This document shows, one piece after another, positions 27,252 through 35,549 of a DNA stretch of 64,000 nucleotides (positions are counted from its first letter, which is position 1; each line of letters opens with the position of its first letter). The translations under genes and the position numbers were made by a program. This DNA is from Robiginitalea sp. SC105. Its GTDB lineage: Bacteria > Bacteroidota > Bacteroidia > Flavobacteriales > Flavobacteriaceae. The DNA is taken from the NCBI RefSeq assembly GCF_014243345.1, contig NZ_JACLZF010000001.1:1426001-1490000 (forward strand), read 5' to 3'. The notes under the pieces are model-generated. The model was given only the letters and a program-made list of their open reading frames with translations. It was not told the DNA's origin and searched no databases.

Positions 27252-28316
27252 ATGAACACCATTACACGATTTATCATCCCCCTGTTGCTACTCACCCTTG
27301 CCCAGTTCGCACAGGGGCAGGAACCCTATGAAAGACGCATCGAAAACCTGGAGCAACTCCGGGAACAGGTGCCCACACAGGAAAAGGAGGCGCTAAAACA
27401 GGAAATACTTGGCATTGAGGAGCGCCTGATCGACGGGGAAATCTCCGAGGCGGAGTCGCGCCGTCTCAAGGAAGAGGCTGCCGGGAAGCGTGCGCGGAAT
27501 ATCGAGGACCGGCTGGCCATGATCGAGCGGGAAATCGCCCTGTTGGAGCGAAACGAGGGGGATGTGCTGGGCACGGGCCGCAGATACACCGATGAGGGAG
27601 AGGTTACTGCAATCAATATCCGCTTCAACGACGAGGACATCTTCGGGTGGCGCAAACGGGACCACCCCGTCCGGTACGACAGGAGGACCTATTCGGACCT
27701 GGTGGTGGCCGTGGGCTTCAACAATGCCCTGGCCAAGGGCCGCAGCCTGGAGGAATCCCCCTATAAACTGGCGGGCAGCCGGTTTTTTGAGATCGGCTGG
27801 ACCTGGCGTACCCGCGTTTTTAAGAACAGCAACTTCATGCGATTCCATTACGGGGTATCTTTCCAGTTCAACGGCCTCAAGCCGGAGGGGAACCAGACCT
27901 TCGTGCCCGAAGGCGGCCAGACCACCCTGCAGGAATTCGAGTACGACCTGGACAAATCGAAATTCCGAATGGATAACCTGGTGGTGCCCGTATACCTGGA
28001 ATTCGGGCCTTCCCGGTACAGGGAGTACAAAGACCATTTCAGGTATTCCCTGGACGACCAGTTCCGCATTGGCCTGGGGGGGTATGCCGGGTTTAACCTC
28101 GGGGCCCGTCAGAAACTCAAGTACGACCGGGAAGGGGAGCGCGCCAAGGATAAGTTGAAAAGGGGGTACAATACCTCGGACCTGGTCTACGGCCTGGCAG
28201 GTTATGTGGGCGTGGAAGGCGTGCTGCTCTATGCCAAATACGACCTGAACCCGATTTTCGAAAATGCAGAAGTGGATGAGCACAACATCTCCCTGGGCCT
28301 GCGATTTGACCTTTGA
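27252..28316 (+). CDS. coiled-coil plus outer-membrane barrel protein, unknown function
   Basis: A 354-residue protein with a signal peptide (cleavage near FAQG), a strongly helical Glu/Arg-rich segment at about 25-105 predicted to form a coiled coil, and a C-terminal half of alternating aromatic strands ending LGLRFDL, a typical outer-membrane barrel C-terminus. It follows the sigma factor and membrane protein genes by 81 bases and is the likely third member of that operon. It may be the regulon's output or envelope sensor (inference). Confidence 0.75.
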   Translation: MNTITRFIIPLLLLTLAQFAQGQEPYERRIENLEQLREQVPTQEKEALKQEILGIEERLIDGEISEAESRRLKEEAAGKRARNIEDRLAMIEREIALLERNEGDVLGTGRRYTDEGEVTAINIRFNDEDIFGWRKRDHPVRYDRRTYSDLVVAVGFNNALAKGRSLEESPYKLAGSRFFEIGWTWRTRVFKNSNFMRFHYGVSFQFNGLKPEGNQTFVPEGGQTTLQEFEYDLDKSKFRMDNLVVPVYLEFGPSRYREYKDHFRYSLDDQFRIGLGGYAGFNLGARQKLKYDREGERAKDKLKRGYNTSDLVYGLAGYVGVEGVLLYAKYDLNPIFENAEVDEHNISLGLRFDL

Positions 28317-28346
28317 GCCGGAGTTCCGTAAGATGAATCCGGAAGG

Positions 28347-28373
28347 GGCGCCCGCATGGCGCCCTTTTTTTAT
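28347..28373 (+). terminator. intrinsic terminator
   Basis: GGGCGCC (28347-28353) pairs with GGCGCCC (28359-28365), followed by eight T residues. It ends the sigma factor operon and overlaps the 3' end of the convergent zinc-ribbon gene. Confidence 0.9.
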
Positions 28374-28618
28374 TGAATTTCGTCCAGGGCAGCGACCATA
28401 TCAGGACTGAGTTCGGGTCCGGCGTATCCCTTTTTGCAATGGGAGCAGGTTACCTCCCGGAAAAGCTTCAACCTGAAAACGGGCAACCAGAAAATGTGGA
28501 CATAATGGGGGGTCACCCGCCCTGTCATTTGTCCGCTCTGGCCGCAGAAAGGACATTTCAGCCCTTGCAGCAGGGCCTCCCTGGGCTTTCCGGTTCGCGT
28601 TCCGAAAAAGAGGATCAC
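28370..28618 (-). CDS. zinc-ribbon protein
   Basis: An 82-residue protein with two Cys pairs, CPFC and CSHC, about 35 residues apart, forming a zinc ribbon around a central HYVHIFWLPVFRLKLF strand. The N-terminus ILFFGTRTGK is typical of small Bacteroidetes zinc-ribbon proteins. The start is set at GTG 28618 because an exact TAnnTTTG element lies at 28645-28652 on this strand; the Met codons at 28657 and 28678 lie in or upstream of that promoter. Role unknown. Confidence 0.75.
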   Translation of the reverse strand: MILFFGTRTGKPREALLQGLKCPFCGQSGQMTGRVTPHYVHIFWLPVFRLKLFREVTCSHCKKGYAGPELSPDMVAALDEIQ

Positions 28619-28644
28619 ATCGGGGGTATTTAGCGGGTTCGAAG

Positions 28645-28652
28645 CAAAGGTA
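28645..28652 (-). promoter_or_regulatory. TAnnTTTG -7 element for the zinc-ribbon gene
   Basis: On the minus strand this reads TACCTTTG, an exact match, 26 bases before the GTG start at 28618. Confidence 0.6.
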
Positions 28653-28712
28653 CGCATTTGAAAACTCCGGGAATCCACATGAATTACCCTTTCCCGGTGC
28701 GGTGCGTTTTCG

Positions 28713-28720
28713 TACTTTTA
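28713..28720 (+). promoter_or_regulatory. -7-like element for dnaG
   Basis: TACTTTTA lies 23 bases before the TTG start of dnaG. It excludes the in-frame GTG at 28702 as the start. Confidence 0.5.
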
Positions 28721-28743
28721 CCAGTGCCAAAATTTCGAATTAC

Positions 28744-30720
28744 TTGATAGCGAGGAGCACCATTGACAAGGTTTTTGACGCCGCCCGGGTAGAGGAGGTG
28801 ATCGGGGATTTTGTGCAGCTGAAAAAATCCGGATCCAACTTCAAGGGTCTCAGCCCGTTTACGGACGAGCGCACCCCGAGCTTTATGGTATCCCCGGTCA
28901 AGCAGATCTGGAAGGATTTCAGCAGCGGCAAAGGGGGCAACGTGGTGGCCTTTTTGATGGAGCACGAGCATTTCACCTATCCGGAGGCCATCCGCTACCT
29001 GGCCCGGAAGTACCAGATAGAGATCGAGGAGACCCAGCGGACGGACGAGGAAAAAGAACAGGCCAGCGAACGGGAAAGCATGCTGCTTGTCAGCGAGTTT
29101 GCCCGGGACTTCTTCCAGGAGTGCCTGTGGGAAACAGAAACTGGCAAGGCGATTGGACTGAGTTACTTCAAGGAGCGGGGCTTTTCGGAGGATACCATCC
29201 GGGAATTCGGCCTGGGGTACAACCCGGACCAATGGTCGGCATTTACGGATGCGGCCCTGGAAAAGGGGTACCAACTGGAATTCCTTGAAAAAACGGGGCT
29301 GACCATTGTCAAGCCCGCCCAGGACCCCGGGCAGGATCCCCGGAAGTTCGACCGGTTCAAGGGGCGGGTGCTATTCCCCATCCAATCCATGAGCGGACGC
29401 GTGCTGGGCTTCGGGGGGAGGACGCTGAGCTCCGAAAAGAAGGTTGCCAAATACCTGAATTCGCCCGAAAGCGAGATTTACCACAAGAGCAAGGTGCTCT
29501 ATGGGATTTACCATGCCAAAAAAGCGATTGCCCGTGACGACGTTTGCTACCTGGTGGAAGGCTATACCGATGTCATCCAACTCTACCAAAGCGGGATCGA
29601 GAATGTGGTGGCCTCCAGCGGGACCGCCCTCACCCCGGACCAGATCCGCCTGATCCGCCGGCTCACGAAAAACGTGGTGGTGCTTTTTGACGGGGACGCG
29701 GCTGGTCTCCGGGCTTCCCTCAGGGGGATCGACCTGATCCTGGAAGAAGGCCTGAATGTCCGCGTTTGCAGCTTTCCGGAAGGTGAGGACCCCGACAGTT
29801 TTGCCAGGGCGCATTCCCGGGATGCCATCGAGGCGTACCTCAAGGAGCACGCCCGCGATTTTATTCAGTTCAAAACCGCCCTGCTGACCAAAGAGGCCGC
29901 AGACGACCCCATCCGGCGGGCGGAAACCATCCGGGACATCGTGAGCAGCATTTCCCGGATCCCGGACCGGATCAAGCAGGAGGTCTACGTGCAGGAATGC
30001 GCTTCGCTCATGGGCATTTCGGAGCAGGTGCTTTTCAATACCCTGGCTCAGATGTCCCGGAAGGCCCAGCGGGATGCATCCCGGAAGCCCGAGCAGCGTT
30101 CCATGGAAGTGGTCCGGCAGGAACCCGCTGCCGAAAAGGTAGACCCGCAGTACGAACTGGAACGCAAGATCATCGAGGTGCTCTTGCTGTACGGGCAGGA
30201 ATCCGAGGAATTCGAGGACCTGATCCTCAAGGAGAATGAGCAGGGGGAACTGGTGCTGGAGCCCGAGCGGAGCGAGGCCAAGGTATTCGAGAAGATCTTC
30301 CTGGACTTGCAGGAGGACGAGATTGAGCTGAGCCACGACCGGTTCCGCAGCCTGTACTACAAACTCATTGAAAAGTTGAACTCGGAGCCGGAGTTCAGCG
30401 TGCAAAGCCTGACCGGGGAGGCCGATGCCGAACTGGCCGGGGAACTGTCTACCATCCTCATGGAGGATGAGAAGTACGAGCTGCACCATTGGGAGCGCAA
30501 GGACATCTTCCCCAAGCAGAAACAGGACAGCCTGGGCCAGCTGGTCAGTGAAACCATCCTGTCCCTCCGGTGTTACCTGATACAGAAACGCATCGATGCC
30601 CTCCGGGGGCAAACCGAATCCCGGCCAGGTGAAACCAATGCGGAAATCCTGGAGGAAATCATCAACTACCTGCACCTGAACAAGCTGTTGAACAAAAAGC
30701 TGAACCGGGTCTTGTCCTGA
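28744..30720 (+). CDS. dnaG: DNA primase
   Basis: A 658-residue primase. After an N-terminal CHC2-like domain come the catalytic core with the TOPRIM motifs VEGYTDV and FDGDAAGLRA, and a C-terminal helicase-interaction region. It makes RNA primers for replication. The N-terminal domain reads GLSPFTDERTPSF and KDFSSGKGGNVV where most primases have the Cys-His/Cys-Cys zinc ligands; none of the four is present. TTG 28744 (then IARSTIDKVFDAARV) fits the family N-terminus and the promoter position. Monocistronic, ending in a terminator at 30758. Confidence 0.95.
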   Translation: MIARSTIDKVFDAARVEEVIGDFVQLKKSGSNFKGLSPFTDERTPSFMVSPVKQIWKDFSSGKGGNVVAFLMEHEHFTYPEAIRYLARKYQIEIEETQRTDEEKEQASERESMLLVSEFARDFFQECLWETETGKAIGLSYFKERGFSEDTIREFGLGYNPDQWSAFTDAALEKGYQLEFLEKTGLTIVKPAQDPGQDPRKFDRFKGRVLFPIQSMSGRVLGFGGRTLSSEKKVAKYLNSPESEIYHKSKVLYGIYHAKKAIARDDVCYLVEGYTDVIQLYQSGIENVVASSGTALTPDQIRLIRRLTKNVVVLFDGDAAGLRASLRGIDLILEEGLNVRVCSFPEGEDPDSFARAHSRDAIEAYLKEHARDFIQFKTALLTKEAADDPIRRAETIRDIVSSISRIPDRIKQEVYVQECASLMGISEQVLFNTLAQMSRKAQRDASRKPEQRSMEVVRQEPAAEKVDPQYELERKIIEVLLLYGQESEEFEDLILKENEQGELVLEPERSEAKVFEKIFLDLQEDEIELSHDRFRSLYYKLIEKLNSEPEFSVQSLTGEADAELAGELSTILMEDEKYELHHWERKDIFPKQKQDSLGQLVSETILSLRCYLIQKRIDALRGQTESRPGETNAEILEEIINYLHLNKLLNKKLNRVLS

Positions 30721-30757
30721 AACGGGCTGCCCGGAATCCGCTGGCAAATCGCAAAAT

Positions 30758-30785
30758 AAAAAAGCCCCGAAACCGGGGCTTTTTT
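30758..30785. terminator. bidirectional intrinsic terminator
   Basis: AAAAAAGCCCCG and CGGGGCTTTTTT flank a 4-base AAAC loop. It serves dnaG and the convergent response regulator gene. Confidence 0.93.
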
Positions 30786-30817
30786 AATGGGAATCCCAAT
30801 TGGGGATCCGAAGGGGT

Positions 30818-31447
30818 TCAGTAGAGCTCAAGGGCTTTGGCCTGCTGAAGCAGGTCCACCATATTGTCCACGTTGAGTTTTTTCATCAGGCGTGCCTTGT
30901 AGGTGCTCACCGTCTTTTCGTTCAGGTTCAGCCCCAGGGCGACCTCTTTGTTGCGCTTTCCGTTTGCCAGCATCTTGAGGACCTCGACCTCGCGGGTGGA
31001 GAGTTTCCGGAAAAAGCGGCGCGGCTTCTGGGTGCCTTCGTCAAAGGCCAGGCGCTGGGCCAGTTCGTTGGTGATGAACATCCCGCCTTCGCTCACTTTT
31101 TCGACAGCTACGCTCAGGTAGGAGACATCTGCACTCTTGGAAAGGTACCCGCGCGCTCCGGCGCGTATGGTACTCAAAGCATAAACATCCTCGGACTGCC
31201 CACTGTATATCAATACCTGGACATCCGGGTATTCGTCCTTCATTTTACGCAGGGTGGCAATCCCGTTGATATCGGGAATATCCATTTCCAGGATCAGTAC
31301 ATCGGGGGTAGCTTCCGACAGCATCTCGAAAAGGGCGTTGGTGTTCCCGACATCGCCGAGAACTTTAATCGCGTCGTCATTTTCAAGAACCTGTTTGATG
31401 CCAAGGCGGACAATGGGGTGGTTATCCGCAATAATTACATTGATCAT
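30818..31447 (-). CDS. NarL/FixJ-type response regulator with Glu at the phospho-acceptor position
   Basis: A 209-residue protein with an N-terminal receiver domain and a C-terminal LuxR-type helix-turn-helix (LSTREVEVLKMLANGKRNKEVALGLNLNEKTVSTYKARLMKKL). Aligning VLILEMDIPDINGI with NarL-type receivers puts Glu54 (codon 31286-31288, GAA) where the phosphorylated Asp should be; the acidic pocket also reads DN instead of DD. The switch Lys (GYLSKS) is kept. It may be locked in an active-like state or phosphorylation-independent. Met at 31447 gives the usual receiver N-terminus; an in-frame ATG 17 codons earlier (31498) is also possible. Confidence 0.88.
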   Translation of the reverse strand: MINVIIADNHPIVRLGIKQVLENDDAIKVLGDVGNTNALFEMLSEATPDVLILEMDIPDINGIATLRKMKDEYPDVQVLIYSGQSEDVYALSTIRAGARGYLSKSADVSYLSVAVEKVSEGGMFITNELAQRLAFDEGTQKPRRFFRKLSTREVEVLKMLANGKRNKEVALGLNLNEKTVSTYKARLMKKLNVDNMVDLLQQAKALELY

Positions 31448-31612
31448 TTGGGTTAGTTTATCGATTTCAAGGCTCGGCACGTCCTTAATATCTGACATGC
31501 AATGTAAGGCTTAAATCCGTTATTACCTGAACAAAATTGTCAAAAAATTCCGGTCCTGGCGGGAAATGCCCCGCAATAATCGAGATAATGCACTGAATTG
31601 GGGCTGAGTGGT

Positions 31613-32401
31613 TTATTTCAGCGAATCGGGAATTTCGCACACAGGGATAGGAAGCATTTTGTGTCGATTAACGGTATTCAGGTGTTTGTAAATCCGGAAC
31701 ACCTCCTGCTCTCTGCCTTCGAAGTCACCGGCTTTTTTCCCCTGTTCGTCCATGGCCATGGCCCATTCGAGTTCCGGGTAACTGGCCCCGATCTGGTCTT
31801 CGTCCGTGCGGTTGTCGCCCCACAGCCCATCCGTTGGCGGGGCATTGAGGATCTCTTCCCGGATGCCCAGGTGGCGGGCCAGCTCGTAAACTTCGGTTTT
31901 CAACAGGTCGGCAATCGGGCTGAGGTCCACCCCCCCGTCTCCGTATTTGGTATAGAACCCCACGCCGAAATCCTCCACCTTGTTGCCCGTCCCTGCCACC
32001 AGGTACTTCTCCAGGGCCGCAAAGTAATAGAGGGAAGTCATGCGCAGTCGGGCCCGGGTATTTGCCAGGGACATAAAGCGCTCCTCTTCCGAATCCACAT
32101 CGGGAAGGACCCCGAGGAGGCTGTCGAATACCGGGGTGAGGTTGATCCACTCCGAACGCACATTGGGGTGGTGCGTTTTCAACCAACCGATGTGGTTGGC
32201 TGCCCGGGTCACCTGGCTTTCGGATTGGTGGATGGGCATTTCCAAACAAAGCACTTCCAGGCCGGTCCGGGCACACAGGGTCGAGGTGAGTGCGGAGTCA
32301 ATCCCACCGGAAACCCCGACCACAAAACCCTTCATCCCGGCATTCTGCGCATATTCCTTTAACCAGGCTACTATATAATCGATGATCTTTTCCCTGTTCA
32401 T
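31613..32401 (-). CDS. nadE: NH3-dependent NAD+ synthetase
   Basis: A 262-residue ATP-pyrophosphatase with the PP-loop VSGGIDSAL near residue 30 and the later segments YTKYGDGGVDLSPIADLLKTEV and PTDGLW. It converts nicotinate adenine dinucleotide to NAD+ using ammonia; no N-terminal glutaminase domain is present, so it is the short form. Divergent from gldB with overlapping promoter elements between them. Confidence 0.95.
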   Translation of the reverse strand: MNREKIIDYIVAWLKEYAQNAGMKGFVVGVSGGIDSALTSTLCARTGLEVLCLEMPIHQSESQVTRAANHIGWLKTHHPNVRSEWINLTPVFDSLLGVLPDVDSEEERFMSLANTRARLRMTSLYYFAALEKYLVAGTGNKVEDFGVGFYTKYGDGGVDLSPIADLLKTEVYELARHLGIREEILNAPPTDGLWGDNRTDEDQIGASYPELEWAMAMDEQGKKAGDFEGREQEVFRIYKHLNTVNRHKMLPIPVCEIPDSLK

Positions 32402-32429
32402 TCGGCTTCAGTTTCAATTGGAAAACCAC

Positions 32430-32449
32430 TAACTTTGCCCGTAAAAATA
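32430..32449. promoter_or_regulatory. overlapping divergent promoters of gldB and nadE
   Basis: On the plus strand TAACTTTG (32430-32437, exact TAnnTTTG) points to gldB. On the minus strand TATTTTTA (32442-32449, one mismatch) points to nadE. Each -7 element lies about where the opposite transcript should begin, so the two initiations may exclude each other. Confidence 0.5.
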
Positions 32450-32475
32450 GCACCTGACCTCCTAAAAATAAAGCC

Positions 32476-33450
32476 TTGTTGCGAATACTTAAGATTGGAT
32501 TGCCTGTTTTGGTGCTCACAGTGCTCAGCGCCTGCGGTGATGACGCGGCAAAAATCTCCGAAAAGGTGGCGCAGATTCCCGTGGACCTGGAAGTAAGCCG
32601 GTTCGACAGGGCCTTTGACCAAATGGAGCCGGAAAACCTGCCGGACCTCAAGGCCCGGTACCCCTATCTTTTCCCTCCCCAATTCCCTGACAGCATCTGG
32701 CTGGCCAAAAAGGCCGACACCCTGCAGGTGCACCTGCGGGAAGAGGTGGCCCGGGCGTTCCCGGATTTTGCGCCCTATGCCTCGGGCCTGGAACTGCTCT
32801 TCAAGCATGTGAAGTTTTATTTTCCGGAGCAGCAGGTCCCCCGGGTGGTCACCCTTACCACGGATGTGGATTACCGCAGCCGGGTCGTGCTCACGGACAC
32901 CCTGCTGTTGATCGGCCTCGATAATTACCTGGGCCCGGACCACCCCTTCTACGGAAATATGGACCGTTACATCGCCAGGAGCCTGGACGCGACCTACCTG
33001 GTAAGCGACGTGGCAGCGGCCTTCGCGCAAAAAGTCGTCCCGCCCCCCTCGGAGCGCAGCCTGATATCCCAGATGGTTTACTACGGGAAATTACTCTACC
33101 TGAAAGACCGGCTGCTTCCATTGGCACCGGACTCGGTGAAAATTGCCTATACAGGGGAAGAACTGGAATGGGCCCGGGCCAATGAGTCCCAGATCTGGCG
33201 GTATTTTATCGAGCGGGAACTCCTTTACAGCACGGACAGGGAACTCGGGCCACGGTTCCTGGACCCCGCCCCTTTCAGCAAATTCCGGCTGGAACTCGAC
33301 AACGAAACGCCCGGGAGGATTGGGCGCTACATGGGTTGGCAGGTGGTCCGTGCCTATGCGGAGTCGCATCCGGATACCCGCCTGAAGCAACTGCTGAACC
33401 TGCCCGGGGAAGAAATCTTCAGGCAATCCAACTACAAACCCCCCAAATAA
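32476..33450 (+). CDS. gldB: gliding motility lipoprotein GldB
   Basis: A 324-residue lipoprotein (signal peptide ending LTVLSAC, lipid-attached Cys about 20). The body matches GldB: VDLEVSRFDRAFDQM near the start, DVDYRSRVVLTDTLLLIGLDNYLGPDHPFY in the middle, and a C-terminal LNLPGEEIFRQSNYKP. GldB is required for gliding and type IX secretion-linked functions in flavobacteria; its biochemical role is unclear. Two TTG codons (32476, 32479) could start it; no ATG is available after the promoter. gldC follows after 2 bases. Confidence 0.9.
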   Translation: MLRILKIGLPVLVLTVLSACGDDAAKISEKVAQIPVDLEVSRFDRAFDQMEPENLPDLKARYPYLFPPQFPDSIWLAKKADTLQVHLREEVARAFPDFAPYASGLELLFKHVKFYFPEQQVPRVVTLTTDVDYRSRVVLTDTLLLIGLDNYLGPDHPFYGNMDRYIARSLDATYLVSDVAAAFAQKVVPPPSERSLISQMVYYGKLLYLKDRLLPLAPDSVKIAYTGEELEWARANESQIWRYFIERELLYSTDRELGPRFLDPAPFSKFRLELDNETPGRIGRYMGWQVVRAYAESHPDTRLKQLLNLPGEEIFRQSNYKPPK

Positions 33451-33452
33451 TT

Positions 33453-33800
33453 ATGTCAAAACTGCATACATCGGAAATCACCCTGAGGGTGTCCCTGGAC
33501 GAAAACCGGGTGCCGGAAAAACTCCATTGGTCTGCCCAGGACGGCGGCATCGACGATGAGGAGGCCAAAGCCATGCTGCTGTCCGTCTGGGACAGCCGGA
33601 ACAAGGAATCCCTGAAGATTGACCTGTGGACCAAGGACATGCCGGTAGAGGAGATGAAGATTTTCTTCCACCAGACCCTGGTTGCCCTGTCAGATACCTT
33701 TATGAAGGCCACCCAGGACGAAAAGATGACGGCTACCATGAAGGATTTCTGTGATTACTTTGCCGAAAAGCTGGAGCTCAAGGGCGATCAGGCCTTGTAG
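33453..33800 (+). CDS. gldC: gliding motility protein GldC
   Basis: A 115-residue cytoplasmic protein that begins MSKLHTSEITLRVSLDENRVPEKLHWSA, the GldC signature, and is rich in acidic helices. In flavobacteria gldB and gldC are adjacent, and GldC enhances gliding. Here they are separated by 2 bases. Its last 13 bases overlap the 3' end of the convergent phosphorylase gene, with no terminator between. Confidence 0.92.
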   Translation: MSKLHTSEITLRVSLDENRVPEKLHWSAQDGGIDDEEAKAMLLSVWDSRNKESLKIDLWTKDMPVEEMKIFFHQTLVALSDTFMKATQDEKMTATMKDFCDYFAEKLELKGDQAL

Positions 33801-35446
33801 AGCTCCCGGTAATAGGCATCGGCCATCCGGTGGCTCGAGAATGCAGGCACCACTTCCTCTTTGGCCCGCGTAACCATTTCCATCCATCTGTCGGGTTGTT
33901 CGTAGTACATGGGGAGTACCTCCGATTCCAGTAAACCGTAGAGGTTTTTGCTGTCCTGCTCGTCCTGTACGCTATGGGGCTGGCCCGGATCCGCTTCCGG
34001 GAGGACGAAGGCGTTTTCGCCATGCCGCGCAAATTCCGGGATCCACCCGTCGTTCACCGTCAGGTTCAGGGAGCCGTTCATGGCCGCCGTCATCCCACTG
34101 GTGCCCGAAGCTTCCCGCGTAATCCGGGGGGTGTTGAGCCAGATGTCGGACCCATCTTTCAATTTTTTAGAAAGCCCAATTTCATATCCCGTAAGCACGC
34201 TCAGGTTCGGGAACTGCCAGCTGACTTCAATGAGCCGGTTAAAGATGTTGATTGCCCCGAAGTCTTCGGGAAACGGCTTCCCGGCCCAGATAATCTGTAT
34301 GGGCTTTTCCCGGTCCGACAGCAGCCTGCGGAACCGTTCAAAATCCCGCAGCAGCAGGTCGGCCCGTTTGTAGGCAGCAAAACGGCGGGCCCATACCACC
34401 GTGAGCACCTCCGGGTCAAAGCGCTTGCCGGTCTGGTCCAGCACCTCGCGGAAGAGGTCCGCTTTCATCTCGGCTTTCCTGCGCCTGAACGCCCGGGTGT
34501 TCCCTTTTTCAAAGGCCTTGTGCAGGGCCGGGTCGGTCCAGAAGCCGGGGTGCTGCGCGTTGGTTATGGGCACGATTTTGGCATCCAGCCCGAATGGCTG
34601 CCACATCTGACGTGCCACGCGGGCGTGGAGTTTGGAGACGGCATTCGCCTTTTTGACGTGCCTCAGGGCGGCAACCGTATAATTCAGGTCTTCCCCCACC
34701 AGTTCCTTTCGCAGTTCCGGGTCGGGCAGTCTGCGGCCAAAAAAGCCCCGGTTATTCAGGTGGTAGCCGTTGCGCGTTTCGTTCCCGCCCACTTCGGGGG
34801 TATGTGTGGTGAACACCATTTGGGAGGCGGTTACCCCCTGGTCCCGGAGGTAATAGAATGCAGGGAGGGCATGTCCCTCGTTGAGGTGGTAGCAGTCTGC
34901 ACCTCCCAATGCCTGGACCAGTTTGGCCCCGCCCACCCCGAGGACAATGCTCTGAGAAATACGGGTTTCGTCATTAGGGTCGTACAGCCGGTCCGTGATG
35001 GTGCGGGACAGGTGGTCGTTTCCATCCACATCCGTGCTGAGGAGGTAGAGGGGAACCGTCTGGAATACCTCCGGGGGCAACACCCACACCCGGATTCGGA
35101 CGTTTGGGTTGTCGCCGATGGCAACGGAAATTTCAATTCCCGTGTCTTCCAGGTAGTCGTAGCGCTTCCGGGTCAGGCGGGCATCCATGGTGGCATCCTC
35201 CTTCCGGCCCTGGTCGTAGTAGCCGTATTTCCAGAGCATGCCGATCCCGATCATGTTCTGCTTCAGGTCGAAGGCCGACTTCAGGTGGGACCCTGCGAGG
35301 AAACCGAGGCCCCCGGAGTAGATCTTCAGGCCCTGGTCGATGCCGAATTCCATGCTGAAATAGGCAGCACGCCTCACGTATTTTCGGTCTGGTTTATAGG
35401 GGTGGTGCCAGTTGCGGTACAGGCTGGTGGATGGTTCCATGATCAA
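33788..35446 (-). CDS. alpha-glucan phosphorylase-like enzyme (GT35), PLP lysine apparently absent
   Basis: A 552-residue member of the short alpha-glucan phosphorylase type: FSMEFGIDQGLKIYSGGLGFLAGSHLKSA at the N-terminus, HLNEGHALPAF and THTPEVGGNE in the middle, then VWARRFAAYKRADLLL and EASGTSGM. The family phosphorolyses glycogen to glucose-1-phosphate. The PLP-binding Lys expected directly after EASGTSGM is Thr (residue 453, ACG). The enzyme may work without a PLP Schiff base, use another residue, or have another activity. It is downstream of usp and pirin genes on the same strand. Confidence 0.85.
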   Translation of the reverse strand: MIMEPSTSLYRNWHHPYKPDRKYVRRAAYFSMEFGIDQGLKIYSGGLGFLAGSHLKSAFDLKQNMIGIGMLWKYGYYDQGRKEDATMDARLTRKRYDYLEDTGIEISVAIGDNPNVRIRVWVLPPEVFQTVPLYLLSTDVDGNDHLSRTITDRLYDPNDETRISQSIVLGVGGAKLVQALGGADCYHLNEGHALPAFYYLRDQGVTASQMVFTTHTPEVGGNETRNGYHLNNRGFFGRRLPDPELRKELVGEDLNYTVAALRHVKKANAVSKLHARVARQMWQPFGLDAKIVPITNAQHPGFWTDPALHKAFEKGNTRAFRRRKAEMKADLFREVLDQTGKRFDPEVLTVVWARRFAAYKRADLLLRDFERFRRLLSDREKPIQIIWAGKPFPEDFGAINIFNRLIEVSWQFPNLSVLTGYEIGLSKKLKDGSDIWLNTPRITREASGTSGMTAAMNGSLNLTVNDGWIPEFARHGENAFVLPEADPGQPHSVQDEQDSKNLYGLLESEVLPMYYEQPDRWMEMVTRAKEEVVPAFSSHRMADAYYRELYKA

Positions 35447-35549
35447 TGGGATATTAAAGGTGCAAAATACACATAATTCCCATCCAGCCGAACAGCTGCC
35501 CCCTCAAAGGATCAATTGGCCCGACGACCGGAAGCGGGATTGCCCGGGG

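Noticed and set aside
28619-28678. ATG starts at 28657 or 28678 for the zinc-ribbon protein
   Set aside because: They lie within or upstream of the exact TAnnTTTG element at 28645-28652 and extend the protein beyond the conserved N-terminus.
28702-28743. GTG 28702 as the dnaG start
   Set aside because: It lies upstream of the probable -7 element (28713-28720) and adds residues not typical of DnaG.
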